A stretch of 64,000 nucleotides of DNA from Phlebotomus papatasi (GCF_024763615.1 NC_077223.1:13950001-14014000), one strand, 5' to 3'. Shown: positions 44,720 through 56,614, numbered from the stretch's first letter. Notes: a model not told the origin generated them from the letters alone. Made by a program: numbers and translations.

Positions 44720-45379
44720 CAGTAGACTCTCGCTAATTCGGCTCTTTTAAGATCGGGCTACTTTATAATTCGGGCGGCAGTTAGATTCGAAAAATGTTTG
44801 TTGACATTTTTCAAGTTCAATTATGATTATCAAATGAAGCAAATACAGTAGACTCTTCGATATCCAGCACTTCGATATCCGGGTGACAGCTGCCAAACAC
44901 TGGCGGTTGATGTATTCAAAATTATTTTCACTAAATATGAAGTTTGTCCAGAGTGAATTAAAGTATTATTAACATTGTATCGAAGTTTTTAATACATAAT
45001 TGTGATAAAAAATGAAACATAAGCACACCATGAAGAAAATTCTCTTTTTCTTTGTCAGACAGAAAATAAATTCACACTGCACAAAATAGAAAAACCGTTG
45101 ATCATTCAAAAAACCTAAATGTCATTTTGTCCCCCAGTCAGCCGGATATCGAAGAGTCTACTGTATGCTCAAATTTGCCATGATTTGTCTTAGCTTTGAT
45201 GTGATTTTGCATTATTAAGAGGTTTTCATGAGATTTATAATAGCAATGAGTATATAAACTCAATATGATTATGCAGATGAACAAAAAATTGTTGCATTTC
45301 AAACAATTTGCTGCCCGAATTTCTCTCTAATTCGGTTGACATTTCGGTCCCAAATGCTCGAATTTGGAAGAGTCTACTG
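44720..45379. mobile_element. TA-inserting MITE with another MITE nested at 44847-45163
   Basis: Outer ends CAGTAGACTCTCGCTAATTC and complement of GAATTTGGAAGAGTCTACTG. Inner element (317 bp) ends CAGTAGACTCTTCGATATCC and exact complement. Each is bordered by TA. Same terminal CAGTAGA style as families B, C and D. Confidence 0.75.
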
Positions 45380-46619
45380 TACTCTGTACTGTACCTCTGA
45401 TCGTCACGAATTTAATCAGGTTTCTCACGTAAAATTGGTCGTAAAAATAAATCTGAACTAATGCACTGAATTATTGTGAGAGTTAAATGGTAAAGAGTAG
45501 CTAATAATTTTTAAAAACTCATTTGAATTGGTGCAACAAAATATGGTAATAGCCTGACGATCTGAGATACACTGCCGATCGCTGGTACGACTATGACGGC
45601 TTTAATGAGGCACTCAAACGTTTGTCATAAATTTAATTAAACTTTAATCGTTCCCTTCTTCTCGCGTATTTTCGTCCTCTCAATTATTGAGGCTCCCTTT
45701 AACAATTGAGTTATACCCCTATAATTTTAAATAAACAACTTGCAGGTACGTTTTCTAGTTTGTCCCGTCCTAAAACCCTAACGTTTCCAGATGTCATCTT
45801 TAAGGTTTTGGTAGCTTACCAAAAAAGCAATTTTTGCTGGATTCACGAATCTTTCATTTTACAGCCATTCAGTTGAATGGTGAATGTGATAAATTTTGTT
45901 AAGTGCTTGAACATGAAAGTCATCCAGTTTGTCGCGTCCCGTGCTTAGGTATTAGATAATAAATTTATTATTACTATTAAAAAGATGCACCAAAAATATT
46001 TAGGGCATTGAGATTACGATTAAAAAGAAAGCTCTGCCCACTTTTTCAATCTGGTAGCATTCTTTCACATTAATAAATTCCATTCTTCTAATATATTGCT
46101 CATGTTTCTTGCCTTTATCTTAAGTTATGAGTCACTTTCCTAAAAATTTAGCAACTCTGTATCTCTATTGATATCTATTAAATGCTTTCCTAATCAGTGT
46201 ACTGATAATAATATACCTTTGAGAATTTATCTCTTTTGTAAGATCAAAGTTTATCACGTTCAATCGAATGAAATGATTCTGCGACTAGGAATTTTTTTTT
46301 TTGCAAAATATGGCCCAATTTCCCTTAAAGTATCAGTCAGCGCAAAATTGACATAATCAATTTCATGAAATATAACTACTGTAATATTGGAATTTTATAA
46401 TTTTCGTAAATCTCCTTCCTGTACTTATGAACAATGGTAAGATTGTGAAAGACAATTAAGTCGTAAGCTTCTGTTTTCAGGTGACATTTTTGCCGAAAAT
46501 TCTTGCCATATCATTTATCAATAAGACGGTAGGTTTGTAAAAAGAGGAAAGAGAGCTAAAGTCTCTAATTCCTATTTTGGCCGATGAATGAGATAGTCCT
46601 TATCAAGTTGGGGATTACA

Positions 46620-46625
46620 TATAAA
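46620..46625 (+). promoter_or_regulatory. Candidate TATA box of the four-domain ChtBD2 gene
   Basis: TATAAA at 46620, with a TCAGT initiator-like word at 46662-46666 (spacing a little long at about 43). Proposed first coding exon begins at 46759. Confidence 0.35.
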
Positions 46626-46758
46626 TTCATGAATATCTACCTTGGCCTGGTTGGTTTCACCTCAGTTTCGCACTACCTTTTAGTTGATGAACAAGGAAAA
46701 ATATTCCCAATAAGTGTAGAGTGAAGTGTTGAAAATAATTGGAATTTCCTGTTTAACA

Positions 46759-49551
46759 ATGAGATGTAAGTTTCTGAAGAGTGACTATTTGGTTAAGTGA
46801 TGTATAGTGAATAGTTCATTTGTGGATTATTTTCACATAAAAAATATTTTTCGCAGTCACATGTTAATGCGGAAGCGTAAAGTTCGTGGCTGACCTAACA
46901 ATCTCTTAAGTTAAGAGATAAAAAATCACTTCATGTATTAAACAAAAAAAATAGAGGATACTCTGTGTAGCACCATTCGTATGTATTTTAATCTACTTTG
47001 AAAGACTGAAAAGAAGTTACTTGATAAATTTGAGAAAAAAAGGATTATATCATTAATTTTACTTCTATTAAGTACCGCAGATTCACCAATACATTTCGTA
47101 AGCTTTTCTTAAGAATAGTCCAAAAACTCTAAGGAGACTTATGGCCTATACTAACAAGAGAAATTTATGTCCATATTGGAGAAAATTCCCTACGCTTGTA
47201 TAGGAAAAACTCTTCAATATGGGCATAAATGTATAGTGTGTAGAGGCCATTAAGGATGGTCTAAAGATTATTCTTAAGTGTGGAATTAATGAAAAGCTTA
47301 CGAAAAGCAGGAGTGCAAAGTCACCCCCTCCTGTGTGCATGTCAGTCGCATCTACGTTAACGTTTTAAATTACGTCACTGAGAAAAAAATGAGAGTTTAG
47401 TACGTTTAGTAAGAAAAAGATAATAAAAATTTTCACGACAGCACAAGAATATTTAATCATTTTTCGTATAGAATAAATTTAAAAATTTAGACTTACAAAG
47501 TTTTTTCTTTCTCTGTTTTTAGTTTTTTGTTTGTGTAATAAGAAAATCTTTAAAAAAAATTACTATCAGGTAAAATAAAAGAAAATTTGATTATAAAAAA
47601 ATAAAAGCTGATCATTTAGAAATTAAATTTAAAGAACGAAAAGATGTTGAATTAAAAAAAATAATACTATAATTTACAGGGGAAAAATTTAAGATTATTC
47701 TTCTTATTTAAGATTGGTCTTTGATAATATTCTCATAACTAGATTCTTCAGTTAAAACTAACTGAGGAATCTATAACGGTCGATCTTAAAAAATACAGAA
47801 ACTGATAACAAAATTTGAAAAATACAAAAATTAGTGGGGTATTTCTGTTTTCCTAAATGATTACCTACGAATTTCTAAACTAATTTATATTCAAAATTAA
47901 TTTAATATTTGTTCAAATATGAAATTCAAAGACCTTTCAAATAAACTTAATTTTGAAGAATTTAGTTGCAAAATAAGCTTTCCAGTACGGTCTAAAGATT
48001 ATCTTTAAGTGCTACATTTAAAGAAGAGCCTACGAAAAGCAGGCGAGCAAAGTCATTCGCATTTAACCCTTTAAGGACAATTGGGTCACCGGCGACCCAA
48101 AAATGAAATTCTTGCTACGGCCTTCTAAAGTTGTGTTTTGCTTTAAAAAGTCAGAAAAAAAATTTTTCTGACCCTCAATTTTTGACCTTCTCGTCCTTAA
48201 AGGATTAACGGGATTTTGAATTTGCATCGGAACGCTATACTGCTATTGATTATACGTTGACCGTTTTGAAACAGATTTAAGGTTTGAAGTTATGGTCAAA
48301 GGAACACCTATTCGAAAGGAAACACTTGTGGGCAATTTTGTTAAAATATTGAAATTTATTTAATTTACCTAATAAATAAAAATAATATAGGTAATGTTTT
48401 TTAATTAATTTACCTTTTTGTACAAGGATAGGTGTTAAAATTTCGTACTCAAATGGTAGGATATGGTCATTACAAAGTTCTTAAAGTGCTAATAGGTGTG
48501 CCTTCGACCATACCATCCTAAAGATGTTTATAATCAATCAGCCGTAATCAATCAATCAACATTGATTATGATATCCTCTCTTTCCGTTTCTGCTTTACTT
48601 ACCTTCATGCTTTAGGATTGAAAATTATTTTTTTCAGATCAACATTTTATATTAACGTAAATTAACGTAGTAAAATTAACGCAATTTCTTCTGTAATCTA
48701 TTTTAGTAATCGTGTCCTTCCTGCTGCTATTTGCTCCTCTGGTCCTCTCCCAGACGACATGCACTGACATCTACCCTCATACCCTTTGCCAGGGCATCTT
48801 GGAAAATCGTTTTATCAGCAGTTTCCGTGGCTGTCAGTACTGGATACAATGCATTAATGCAAATGTAGCCAATTGTGGAATTTGTAGTGGCTTCTTGCAC
48901 TTCGATCCTGATACCCAAACCTGCACTTATCCCGATTTCGCCAACTGTGACATCTACGCTGCCAATGTTACTTGCACCGTTGGACAGGTTTCAAGGGAGC
49001 CTCATCCAGCAAATTGCAACCTGTACTTCCTCTGCACTGGAGATGTTACGCCAATTCAAATGTCTTGTGCTAATGATCTCCACTTCGACCCAGTCCTTCG
49101 TAAATGCAACTTCCCTCATCTAGCCAACTGCGAACCAGCTGCACCTCCCCCAGGCCCCCCAGGAGTTAGTTGTCCTGATTCTGGTGGTGTTACTCTTATT
49201 CCCGACCCCACCAGTTGCGATCACTTCTACATCTGTGACTTCAATCAATATCCACATCGCCATGCGTGTCCACCAAACTACCACTTCTGCCAGGATTTCA
49301 GATTCTGTAGACCAATAGGACAGGCTGTGTGTACTCCACCAACTCCCCTAGAAGTCTTTGGAGTGCATTCACTATCTGATTTTGAGTGCCCTTATTCTGG
49401 AATTCATTTCCTGCCCTACTCAGGAGATTGCTCAAGGTACGTTCTGTGCATCGATGGCTCTGCACATGAACAGAGATGTGCTCCCGATCTATATTTCAAT
49501 CCCACAACACAGCGTTGTGAACCTCAGGACAATTTCACATGTCCTTATTAA
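46759..49551 (+). CDS. Four-domain ChtBD2 peritrophin-like protein
   Basis: Main exon 48707-49551 follows a TTTTAG acceptor and has no in-frame ATG for its signal peptide. A matching start is proposed at 46759-46765 (ATGAGAT followed by GTAAGT): joining it makes MRLIVSFLLLFAPLVLSQ, a complete signal peptide, across a 1.94-kb intron. Mature chain: four ChtBD2 domains (starting near CTDIYPHTLC, VTCTVGQ, VSCPDSGG and FECPYSGI), with a Pro-rich linker APPPGPPG between the second and third. 284 residues. AATAAA signals at about 49619-49640. Chitin binding is inferred from the family; the tiny first coding segment is the least certain part. Confidence 0.8.
47142..47249. mobile_element. 108-bp MITE with TTA duplication, inside repeat R1
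   Basis: Ends TGGCCTATAC and complement TGGCCTCTAC, TTA on both sides (47139-47141, 47250-47252). R1 inverted arms lie on both sides. Confidence 0.6.
48067..48204. mobile_element. 138-bp foldback MITE with TTAA target
   Basis: Begins CCCTTTAAGGAC, ends GTCCTTAAAGGA, TTAA on both sides (48063-48066, 48205-48208). The interior contains GGGTCACCGGCGACCC. A relative lies at 37554-37709. Confidence 0.7.
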
Positions 49552-49675
49552 AACCACATTATTTTAATTCAAGGAATTTGTCTCCGTATAAAATGTATTA
49601 TCTTTAAATATAGAAACCGAATAAACTCAATAAAATAAATTTAATTTACACTACGAAATTTGAGTATGTTGTTAA

Positions 49676-49897
49676 CTCTTTCCGGACCGCAGCGCTGCAA
49701 GCCAATTTCACCATTTTTTAATCAAAATTATCTAAGCTCAGGAATTAATTGAGGTTACATTTGGACATCCTTATAGTTTGTAAAATCATCCACAAGAATC
49801 GGATTTTTATCAGTTATGAATAATTAAAAAACATCGTTTTTCACTGAATATTCATATGCTGCTTTGGGTACTCAGAGTCCCAAAAGAGACGAAAGAG
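49676..49897. mobile_element. 222-bp TTAA-flanked MITE
   Basis: Begins CTCTTTCCGGACC, ends AGACGAAAGAG, with TTAA at 49672-49675 and 49898-49901. Lies in the 770-bp gap between two ChtBD2 genes, where no other feature is seen. Confidence 0.6.
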
Positions 49898-50318
49898 TTA
49901 AGCTATTTTAAGGATAAGAGCGATATTGCAGAACGGTAAGCTTTTAAGCATGATAAGTAAAACGTGGTATTGAACATGTTTGTGACCTTTCTAGCAATGC
50001 AACATTGAAGACTCTTCAGGGGATCCATAGTGTCTGTTGCACGAGCATACCTATATGATAAGAACTGACGTACATGGATCAATTTGTCCAGCACAACTTT
50101 GAAAAATGTATTGCATATGTTCGAAAACAGTCAATTAAGTTTAGTGTTATGTTATCTCATGCATTCGATTGAATGTTGTATGATAAACGGAATCGCTACC
50201 AAATCAGATCGCAATGTTTACAGGAGCAGGGCTATTTATTGGACGACAGAACTTTCTCTTCAGTCACTTCTTGTGCAACCAATTTATAGTGTCCAAGGTG
50301 TTCACCATATCCTCAAAG

Positions 50319-51237
50319 ATGGGAAGAATTCTGTGTGGTTTGGTTTTACTTGTCCTGGTCCACTGTTCTCTAGGACAGAAGGACCCTAATGAAATGTGTA
50401 TTGGTGTACCAAATCGCAGTTTTCTCAAAGATTTCCGTCGTTGTGAAAATTACTTTGTGTGTGTCAATGGTGTATCTCATTCTGATGCATGTCCAGATCC
50501 TTTCTTCTTTAACGAAGCCAAGCAAGCCTGTGACCATCAACGCAATGTCGAATGCAAGAACTGTCCATCAGATAAGGAAATGACTATGACTAATCCTGAA
50601 TCTAAAACTTGTGATTCCTTTGTGAGATGCAGGAACGGTGAAAGGGAGCTAGTTAGATGTCCAGTTGGATTTATATACGACGAATTCCGAGGACGTTGCA
50701 ATCTTGTCACAATGGCTGAATGTGGAGCAGAACTTTGCACAACTGACATGAATCCAAGCAGATTTGTTTTTGTACCTAGCAAATTTGATTGCCGACGGTA
50801 CTTCATCTGCCATCAAGGAAATGCTATGGCACGCGAATGTCCTACAGGTTAATTAAGAAATCCTTTTATCTAGAGCCACAAATTAAAATGCATTTTTTTC
50901 AGGGCTTAAATTCAATCCTGCAATTAATGGCTGTGACTTTGATACCAACGTAATTTGCACTGTAAGTTTGATCTTATGAAATTTTAATCAACATAACGTT
51001 AAATATTTTTTTAACGAATAGCCAAGTGGACCTGTGCCCATCCCTAATCCTCTGCCCGAGATCATCAGCGTAGACTGTCCAGTAACAGGAATGGCCTTCC
51101 GACCACATCCAACAAATTGCCGTCAAGCCTTTCTCTGTGTCAATGGCGATGCACAACTTATCTCCTGTTCTGAAGGACTAGCTTGGGACCGCGACCAAAA
51201 TGTCTGCGTACCAATGCATCAAACATCCTGTGTTTGA
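50319..51237 (+). CDS. Four-domain ChtBD2 peritrophin-like protein
   Basis: Exons 50319-50847, 50903-50961 and 51022-51237 (529, 59, 216 bp; phases 1 and 0) give 267 residues. Signal peptide MGRILCGLVLLVLVHCSLGQ; the ATG at 50319 was chosen because it begins it, although the frame is open further upstream. Four ChtBD2 domains: near MCIGVPNRS, CPSDKEMTM, LCTTDMNPS (split over exons 1-2) and VDCPVTGMA, the last preceded by a short Pro-rich linker (PSGPVPIPNPLP). AATAAA at 51314-51319. Convergent with the next gene, 199 bp away. Confidence 0.9.
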
Positions 51238-51435
51238 TAGACTTGTAAAAATGGTCATGTAGTTTTCCGACATTAAAATCCGTCATTTATCAAGATTAAA
51301 TGCCTGACTAACCAATAAAGAGATTAATAAAAAGATTTAAAATCCAATCAATCATTCTTGAGATTTCCTCTTATAAAACTTTATTATTGTAAATTCCTAC
51401 ATAAACATCGCATACAGGACATACCAAGTTATACA

Positions 51436-52223
51436 TTAGTCAGAAACGCATCTGGCTCTATCTCTCAACATGCAGGATTGACTTCCAATATCCCAGTGAT
51501 GATAGAAAGGGCATTTCTGGATTGATGGTTCCCCATTGAGACAGTAAATATATGAATCACATTCATCAGGATGTGGAAAGATAGACAAGCCATTCCTTGG
51601 GCACACAGGAAAAGGATTCGGATTGATTTGACAGTGAGTATTCTGTGGGTAGTCGCATTGATTCCAGAAGGGATTCCAATACATTCCCGAAACACACTGA
51701 AACCGATGGGGACGTCCATGGTAGCAAATGTAGTACGTGCCACAATCAACAAAACTCTGAAGGAAGAGAATGGTAAAGGGATTGTCTTGACTTGGACAAT
51801 AAATTCCAGGCTCAATATCTGGATCCCAGGTTGTTGTAGCGACAGTTGTTGTCGTTGTAGTTGTTGTCGTAGTTGTAGGGGGTTCAGTTGTAACGTGCAC
51901 GCAATCAACATTTTCCTGCAAATCGCAAACAGCTGTATCAGGATTGAACCAGTAATCATTTGGGCACTCTGCCCATCGTGGTGGTTCATCTGTAAAAAAC
52001 AACGCTATTTTATCCATTTGGTTGATGTGTAGAGTGTTGATGTCTTACCTGTTAAACATAGGTAGAATGATTCGCATGCTAAAGGATCTGGCACATAAGT
52101 TCCATTTGGCATTCCTTGACAAATTTCATCTAAATCAACATCCTGTGTTGACAAAGGTGTTATACTGAAGATGCACACAAAGAGTCCACATATCAAGATC
52201 TTAATTTCTAGAAAGAATTTCAT
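51436..52223 (-). CDS. Three-domain ChtBD2 protein with short Thr linker
   Basis: Exons 52049-52223 and 51436-51989 (phase 1) give 242 residues. Signal peptide in MKFFLEIKILICGLFVCIFS. Domain order: ChtBD2 (ICQGMPNGTY to VDC), a Thr-rich linker with a run of eleven Thr, then ChtBD2 (IYCPSQDN to THC) and ChtBD2 (VCPRNGLS to RARC). The Thr run suggests O-glycosylation. Layout and the ends of its domains match the neighbour at 53348-55006, so the two are tandem paralogues that differ mainly in linker length. Confidence 0.9.
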
Positions 52224-53060
52224 GAAATGCTATGTTAAAATTTATACTCTTAAATTCAAAGTAAAATAACAGAAATTTTATTTGAATAACACATCTTCAA
52301 TTTGAAAACTTCGTTGTGCATATTCTTCATCAACAAAATACGCCTGAGTTGATGCAATTAAAATAATTCAAATAATATTTTCAGTATTTTCGTTAAAGAA
52401 ATAAACAAAGTTTATAAAGAAATATTTTTTCCTATCCTCATTAATCTGTTTATAGTTATTTAAAAAAAAACCACTATTTAAGAAAGTTCCTTATCAACAT
52501 AACTTTCATATACTAAAACTCCTGTATTGTTTGTATCCTTTAACACTTTTCACTAACCTCTCATTTTAGATTCTAATTGATATAAGAGAGTCCTCCCTGT
52601 TCAGTAAATCAGTGCTAGCTCTCAGGAGCCTCAAAGGCAACTAATCGTGCTACAGACAAAATGTGGTAGCATTTCAGTTGCTCAAGTTGATTTTCGTTAT
52701 CGTTCGTGGCAAGAACTATCACAACATCTCGGTGAAGGTCTCGTAATCAAGAACATGGTTTGTGACGTCTCCTTATTGCCATTTCCTTCCGTGATAACCA
52801 TCACAAAATATCAACTCTTATACAAGGTGTTTATGAAAAGCAATTAGAGGAAATTAAATTGAGAATTAAAAAAGAAATAGATCAGTTGATCTGGCTCAAC
52901 AAAATCTTTGTATCCCAAATAATTTCAAGCCGAGTTTATTCAAAAATAAAATTTCTTGACCCAAAATCACACGTTAATCAAAATTAAAACTAATTTCGCA
53001 CTGCTAGAAGCTTAACATTTAATTTCCTTATCAATTTAACAATTATATGGTTTTGTTTGA
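52224..53060. other. Intergenic; possible orphan promoter
   Basis: AT-rich upstream region of the ChtBD2 gene at 51436-52223. At 52582-52605 GATATAAGAG and TTCAGT resemble a TATA/initiator pair on the plus strand, but what follows (ATG TGG TAG at 52660) is not a usable frame. It could be a dead relative of the cluster. Confidence 0.3.
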
Positions 53061-53243
53061 ATGGTGCAAAAGTGCTCTGTTAAAATGTTATTTGTCACAC
53101 TGTTGATATTATCATGGCAGACATTGAAACGGAAATCAGTTGCGGATCTCTTTGATACTGAAATGCTTCTTCTGCGGCCGTGGCAAAGAGCTGTACTTCC
53201 GCCTATCAATGTACAAAAAAAAGACATAAAACTACATAAATAA
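53061..53243 (+). CDS. Possible small secreted peptide, 60 codons
   Basis: Frame begins MVQKCSVKMLFVTLLILSWQ, which reads as a signal peptide (from either Met), followed by a basic LKRK and about 35 mostly polar residues ending DIKLHK. It lies between two minus-strand ChtBD2 genes. No cysteine in the predicted mature part and no family recognised. It may simply be a chance open frame. Confidence 0.3.
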   Translation: MVQKCSVKMLFVTLLILSWQTLKRKSVADLFDTEMLLLRPWQRAVLPPINVQKKDIKLHK

Positions 53244-53347
53244 TTTGTTGACCATTTTATTGGAATACTAGAAAAATGTGCAGCTACTTCTATTTGTAAT
53301 ATCACTTAAGGGAATTTGAACTAAGATATTGAGGGATTCTTACAAAA

Positions 53348-55006
53348 TTACTCGTCCAAGTCGAGAATACAAGTTGCACGATCTTTTATTACGCATCGCT
53401 CCTCATTAACATCCCAATAGTGAAAAGCTTCGCATTGTTGAATGGCCGCTTCGCCATCATAGCAATAGATGTAAAGTTCACATTGAGACGGATGTGCCAT
53501 TATGTAGTGTCCGCGTGAACTTTGGCACTTGGGAGAATTGTTGGAGTCAGGAACAGATTCATTCTCAATAGAACAGTTTACATTCTCTGGCCAGTCACAC
53601 ACTTTCGTTTCTTGATTCCAGTGCATCCCATGTAGGCATTCCATCTGAACGGGTCGTGAATGATAACAGAGAAAGTATCTAGGAAGAAAATGAGCTAATT
53701 AAATCCAAAATCTTCAAAAATTCTGTGTCACTCAGAGCAAAAGTGGGCTATTTTAATTTGGATATGCATTTACGATTAGTTTTGTTCTGAATATCTCAGA
53801 ACAAGCATTACAGATCGTTAGACCCTACCTGCCACAATCAACTGAACTTGGCAGGAACAGCAATGAAGCTGGATCCTTGATGGGACATGTGACTTCTCCT
53901 GGAACAACTGTGGTAGGCTCTTGTGTTGTAGTTGTGGTTACTATAGTTGTTGTTTCTTCCTCTTCTTCTGTTGTGGATTCTACCTCTTCTGGTGTTGTAG
54001 ATTCTACTCCATCTGGCGTTGTAGATGCCTCTTCGTCTGTTGTTGTAGATTCTTGTTCTGATGTTGTAGATTCTCCTTCTTCTGTTGTATCCTGTCCTTC
54101 ACCCTCATCTGTCGTTGTTTCACTATCATCCGTAGTTGTTTCTTCAGTTTCGGGCTCATCAGTAACATCATCATCAGTGGTTGTAGTTTCCTCATCATTT
54201 GTAGTTCCATCTTCTGTTGTTGATTCGATTTCTGATGTTGTTTGGGTAGTAGAATTTTCATCATCGGTTTCATCAGTAGGTGACAGAGTAGTTCCTGTCT
54301 CCGCTGAGCTTTCCGTTGTAGAATTATCATTTTCTTCATCTGTAGAGTTTGTTTCTTCAGTATCTTCAGTTGTTTCAGATTGCTCAGAGGTTTCATCTGT
54401 TGTCGTCTCCTCCTCTGGTGCTTCCGATGTCACTTCTTCTGTAGTCTCTTCATCTTCTGGATCTATTGTAGTATCTTCGTCTTCAAGTGTCGTCGTATCT
54501 TCATTTGCTTCTTCTGTGGTTTCTTCAATATTTTCATCAGTAGGTTCTTCTGTTGATTCTTCAGTTACTTCCTGGGTAGTTTCATCCTCATTTACTTCAT
54601 CTGTCACTTCTTCAGTCACTTCACTTTCACTTTCTTCACCATCAGTTGCAGGATTTTCTGTTCCGCCATCGTCTGCAACTGTCGTTTCTTGCAATTGCAC
54701 CGGGTTATCATTATCTGCCTCGTAATCCAAGTCTGAGGGGCAGACGTAGGCAGAGTCACATATATCGAGTTCAGGGTTATACAGTCCTTGGAAACAGACT
54801 GATGGAAGTGCCAGACCGTCCTGACATACTAGAAATGTTCCACATTTCTGAGAATTTGGATATGTCTTTCCATCCGGTGAATCTCTACACACGTCTGCAA
54901 GTCGTGGCAAGGTAAATGATACAGTATGTGTTATTTGTAGTAATACTAGTAGAAAAACACTGAAGAACACTATTAAGAAGGAAAAAAAGTTATTGAATGA
55001 TTTCAT
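53348..55006 (-). CDS. Mucin-type ChtBD2 protein with 265-residue Thr/Glu/Ser linker
   Basis: Exons 53829-55006 and 53348-53678 (phase 2) give 502 residues from the second in-frame Met (MKSFNNFFSFLIVFF), preferred because it starts directly with a signal peptide; an upstream Met at 55045 is possible. One ChtBD2 (VCRDSPDGKTYP to YVC) is followed by about 265 residues almost entirely Thr, Glu, Ser and Asp (e.g. TTEEVTSEAPEEETTTDE), then two ChtBD2 domains (VTCPIKDPAS to VNC; KCQSSRGHY to ATC). Ser and Thr should be heavily O-glycosylated, and the linker is strongly acidic. Same domain plan as the gene at 51436-52223, with the linker about ten times longer. Confidence 0.9.
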
Positions 55007-55657
55007 AATGAGTTGATTTTCAAAATGATTCGTACAATTTTTCATTTCAAAAGAGAAGAAAATCTATTTGTAACGAGCACCACGTGTTACCAAAACAACG
55101 ACTGAGAGGCAAATGAATGAGATTTTCCTTCAATTATCCCATTTAACACAGCAGAACGGAAGATATTTTATCGGTACCTTAAAACATTTTTCATGTCTCA
55201 CACCACTACGACACTAATTGGTCGGGTAATTTCTTATGTCTCCCACGCCGGTGGTTATGGAGATACCATCTTCTCTCCTTCTCTTTTGCTTGACTCCTAA
55301 TTGAACGATAACAACCTCCCGGAACAGACTTTTCCGGCTCCTGAATTGCAATTATTCGCCTCTTGAATGGTTTTTAATTCATAAAAATTCGGATTGATTC
55401 TAAGAATTCAGCCAAAAATTCAAATAAAGCTATTGAATCTCTTGTAAGATCAAATAAGTTTTCACAATAGTATTTTGCAGACAAATTGAAAATTTATTTG
55501 AATTGAGTTTCATTACACTTTTGATTTTCTCTTATCATACTGATAAAAATAGAAATATTAATTTCTGAAAACTACTCCAATTTTTACCACACATAGAGGC
55601 GTCAATGAACGACGATCGTCAGTGGAAGGGACTTCCTCATCCAGTTCGATTGGTATC
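55007..55657. other. Intergenic, no gene seen
   Basis: Upstream region of the mucin-type ChtBD2 gene on the right-hand side of its start (minus strand) and the 3' side of the next gene, whose stop is at 55658. No motif of note. Confidence 0.45.
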
Positions 55658-56578
55658 TTAGTGGTCGAAGCAGACTGATTCGTCAGTTGCACGACACTCT
55701 GACGCTTGGTAGTCGAAGAAGAAGTTGGGACCGCAAGACTGCACATGAGGAGTGCCGTCAACGCAGAAGACGTACTTGCGACAATTGGCAGGATGTGGGA
55801 ACACGTGGAAGCCTTCAGTTGGGCATTCTGGTGTAGCTTTGCATCCAGCTTCGTGAGGTTTCGTGCAGTAGTTATTGAAAGGATCAAAATGAGAGCCTTC
55901 AGGGCAGACGAATTCCTTTTGCTGTCCGTTGTAGCAGAAGTAGTATCTAATAGAGAGAGAAGATGTAGATTTAAGAATATTCAGAATTTAGAATATTCAG
56001 TTTTTATTTAGTTTTTTAGTTTTTCGATCCAAAGCTCCGTACTTAATCTTAAAATAAGAAATGCTGCAGACCTACCTGGAGCATTTATGGGCGTCTGGAA
56101 CAAAGAAGAAGTTCTTGTTTCCATTGTCGCTGTAAGCGGTACAGTAATTATGTTCCTCATGATTGTACTGGCAGTTTGCGTTATAAGGGAAGTCACATTG
56201 GAACGTATTAGGATTGAAATGGAGTCCATTAGAGCAAGTGAAGTGTTCAGCTACGTCTCCTGATTTGCACGTGAAATATCCATTGCAGTTTTCCGGTTCT
56301 TGGAAAAAGTGTCCAACGTTGTCATTATTGCACAGTCTCACTCCATCGTAGCAGGGGACTTCTTCAGCCTTCAAACATGTTCCTTCCCTGACACTGAAGT
56401 GGAAACCGTCTTCACAGCTCATGTCAAAGCCCTCGCCATTGTCACAGAAAAAGTATCCTGAGCAAGAATTTTCTTGGGGATATGCAGTACCATTTGGTTT
56501 ATCCATGCAAAACTCTTCATGAGCTCCCATGGCAACAACGACAAAGAAACCCACTAAAATCACTGCAACGTTCTTCAT
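55658..56578 (-). CDS. Four-domain ChtBD2 peritrophin-like protein
   Basis: Exons 56076-56578 and 55658-55946 (phase 2) give 263 residues. Signal peptide MKNVAVILVGFFVVVAMG. Four ChtBD2 domains: FCMDKPNGTA to VPC, LCNNDNVGHF to ANC, YCTAYSDNGN to AGC (split by the intron within CSR|YYFCYNG) and ECPTEGFHVF to SVC. No mucin linker. The core promoter just upstream is the clearest in the cluster (TATAAAAGA, then TCAGT). Confidence 0.92.
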
Positions 56579-56614
56579 TTTGCTCTACTATACTTTCAGA
56601 GAACTCGAAAATTA

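Larger units (their letters stand above)
42686..46758. other. Four kb between ChtBD2 genes, transposons and no supported gene
   Basis: Contains a TIR-like end near 42841 (GTAGGAGACTGGGGCAAAAT), MITE A interrupted by MITE B at 43798-44168, and nested elements at 44720-45379. The 46600-46758 part is the promoter and 5' UTR of the next gene. No coding frame recognised. Confidence 0.55.
46766..48706. other. Proposed 1.9-kb intron with repeats
   Basis: Holds an R1-type repeat around 47092-47345 interrupted by a 108-bp MITE (47142-47249), an R1 copy at 47992-48062 and a TTAA MITE at 48067-48204. No coding sequence seen. Confidence 0.5.

Noticed and set aside
53877..54725. Plus-strand 282-codon Val/Ser-rich frame
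   Set aside because: Antisense of the Thr/Glu-rich mucin linker; the complement of Thr, Glu and Asp codons rarely produces stops.
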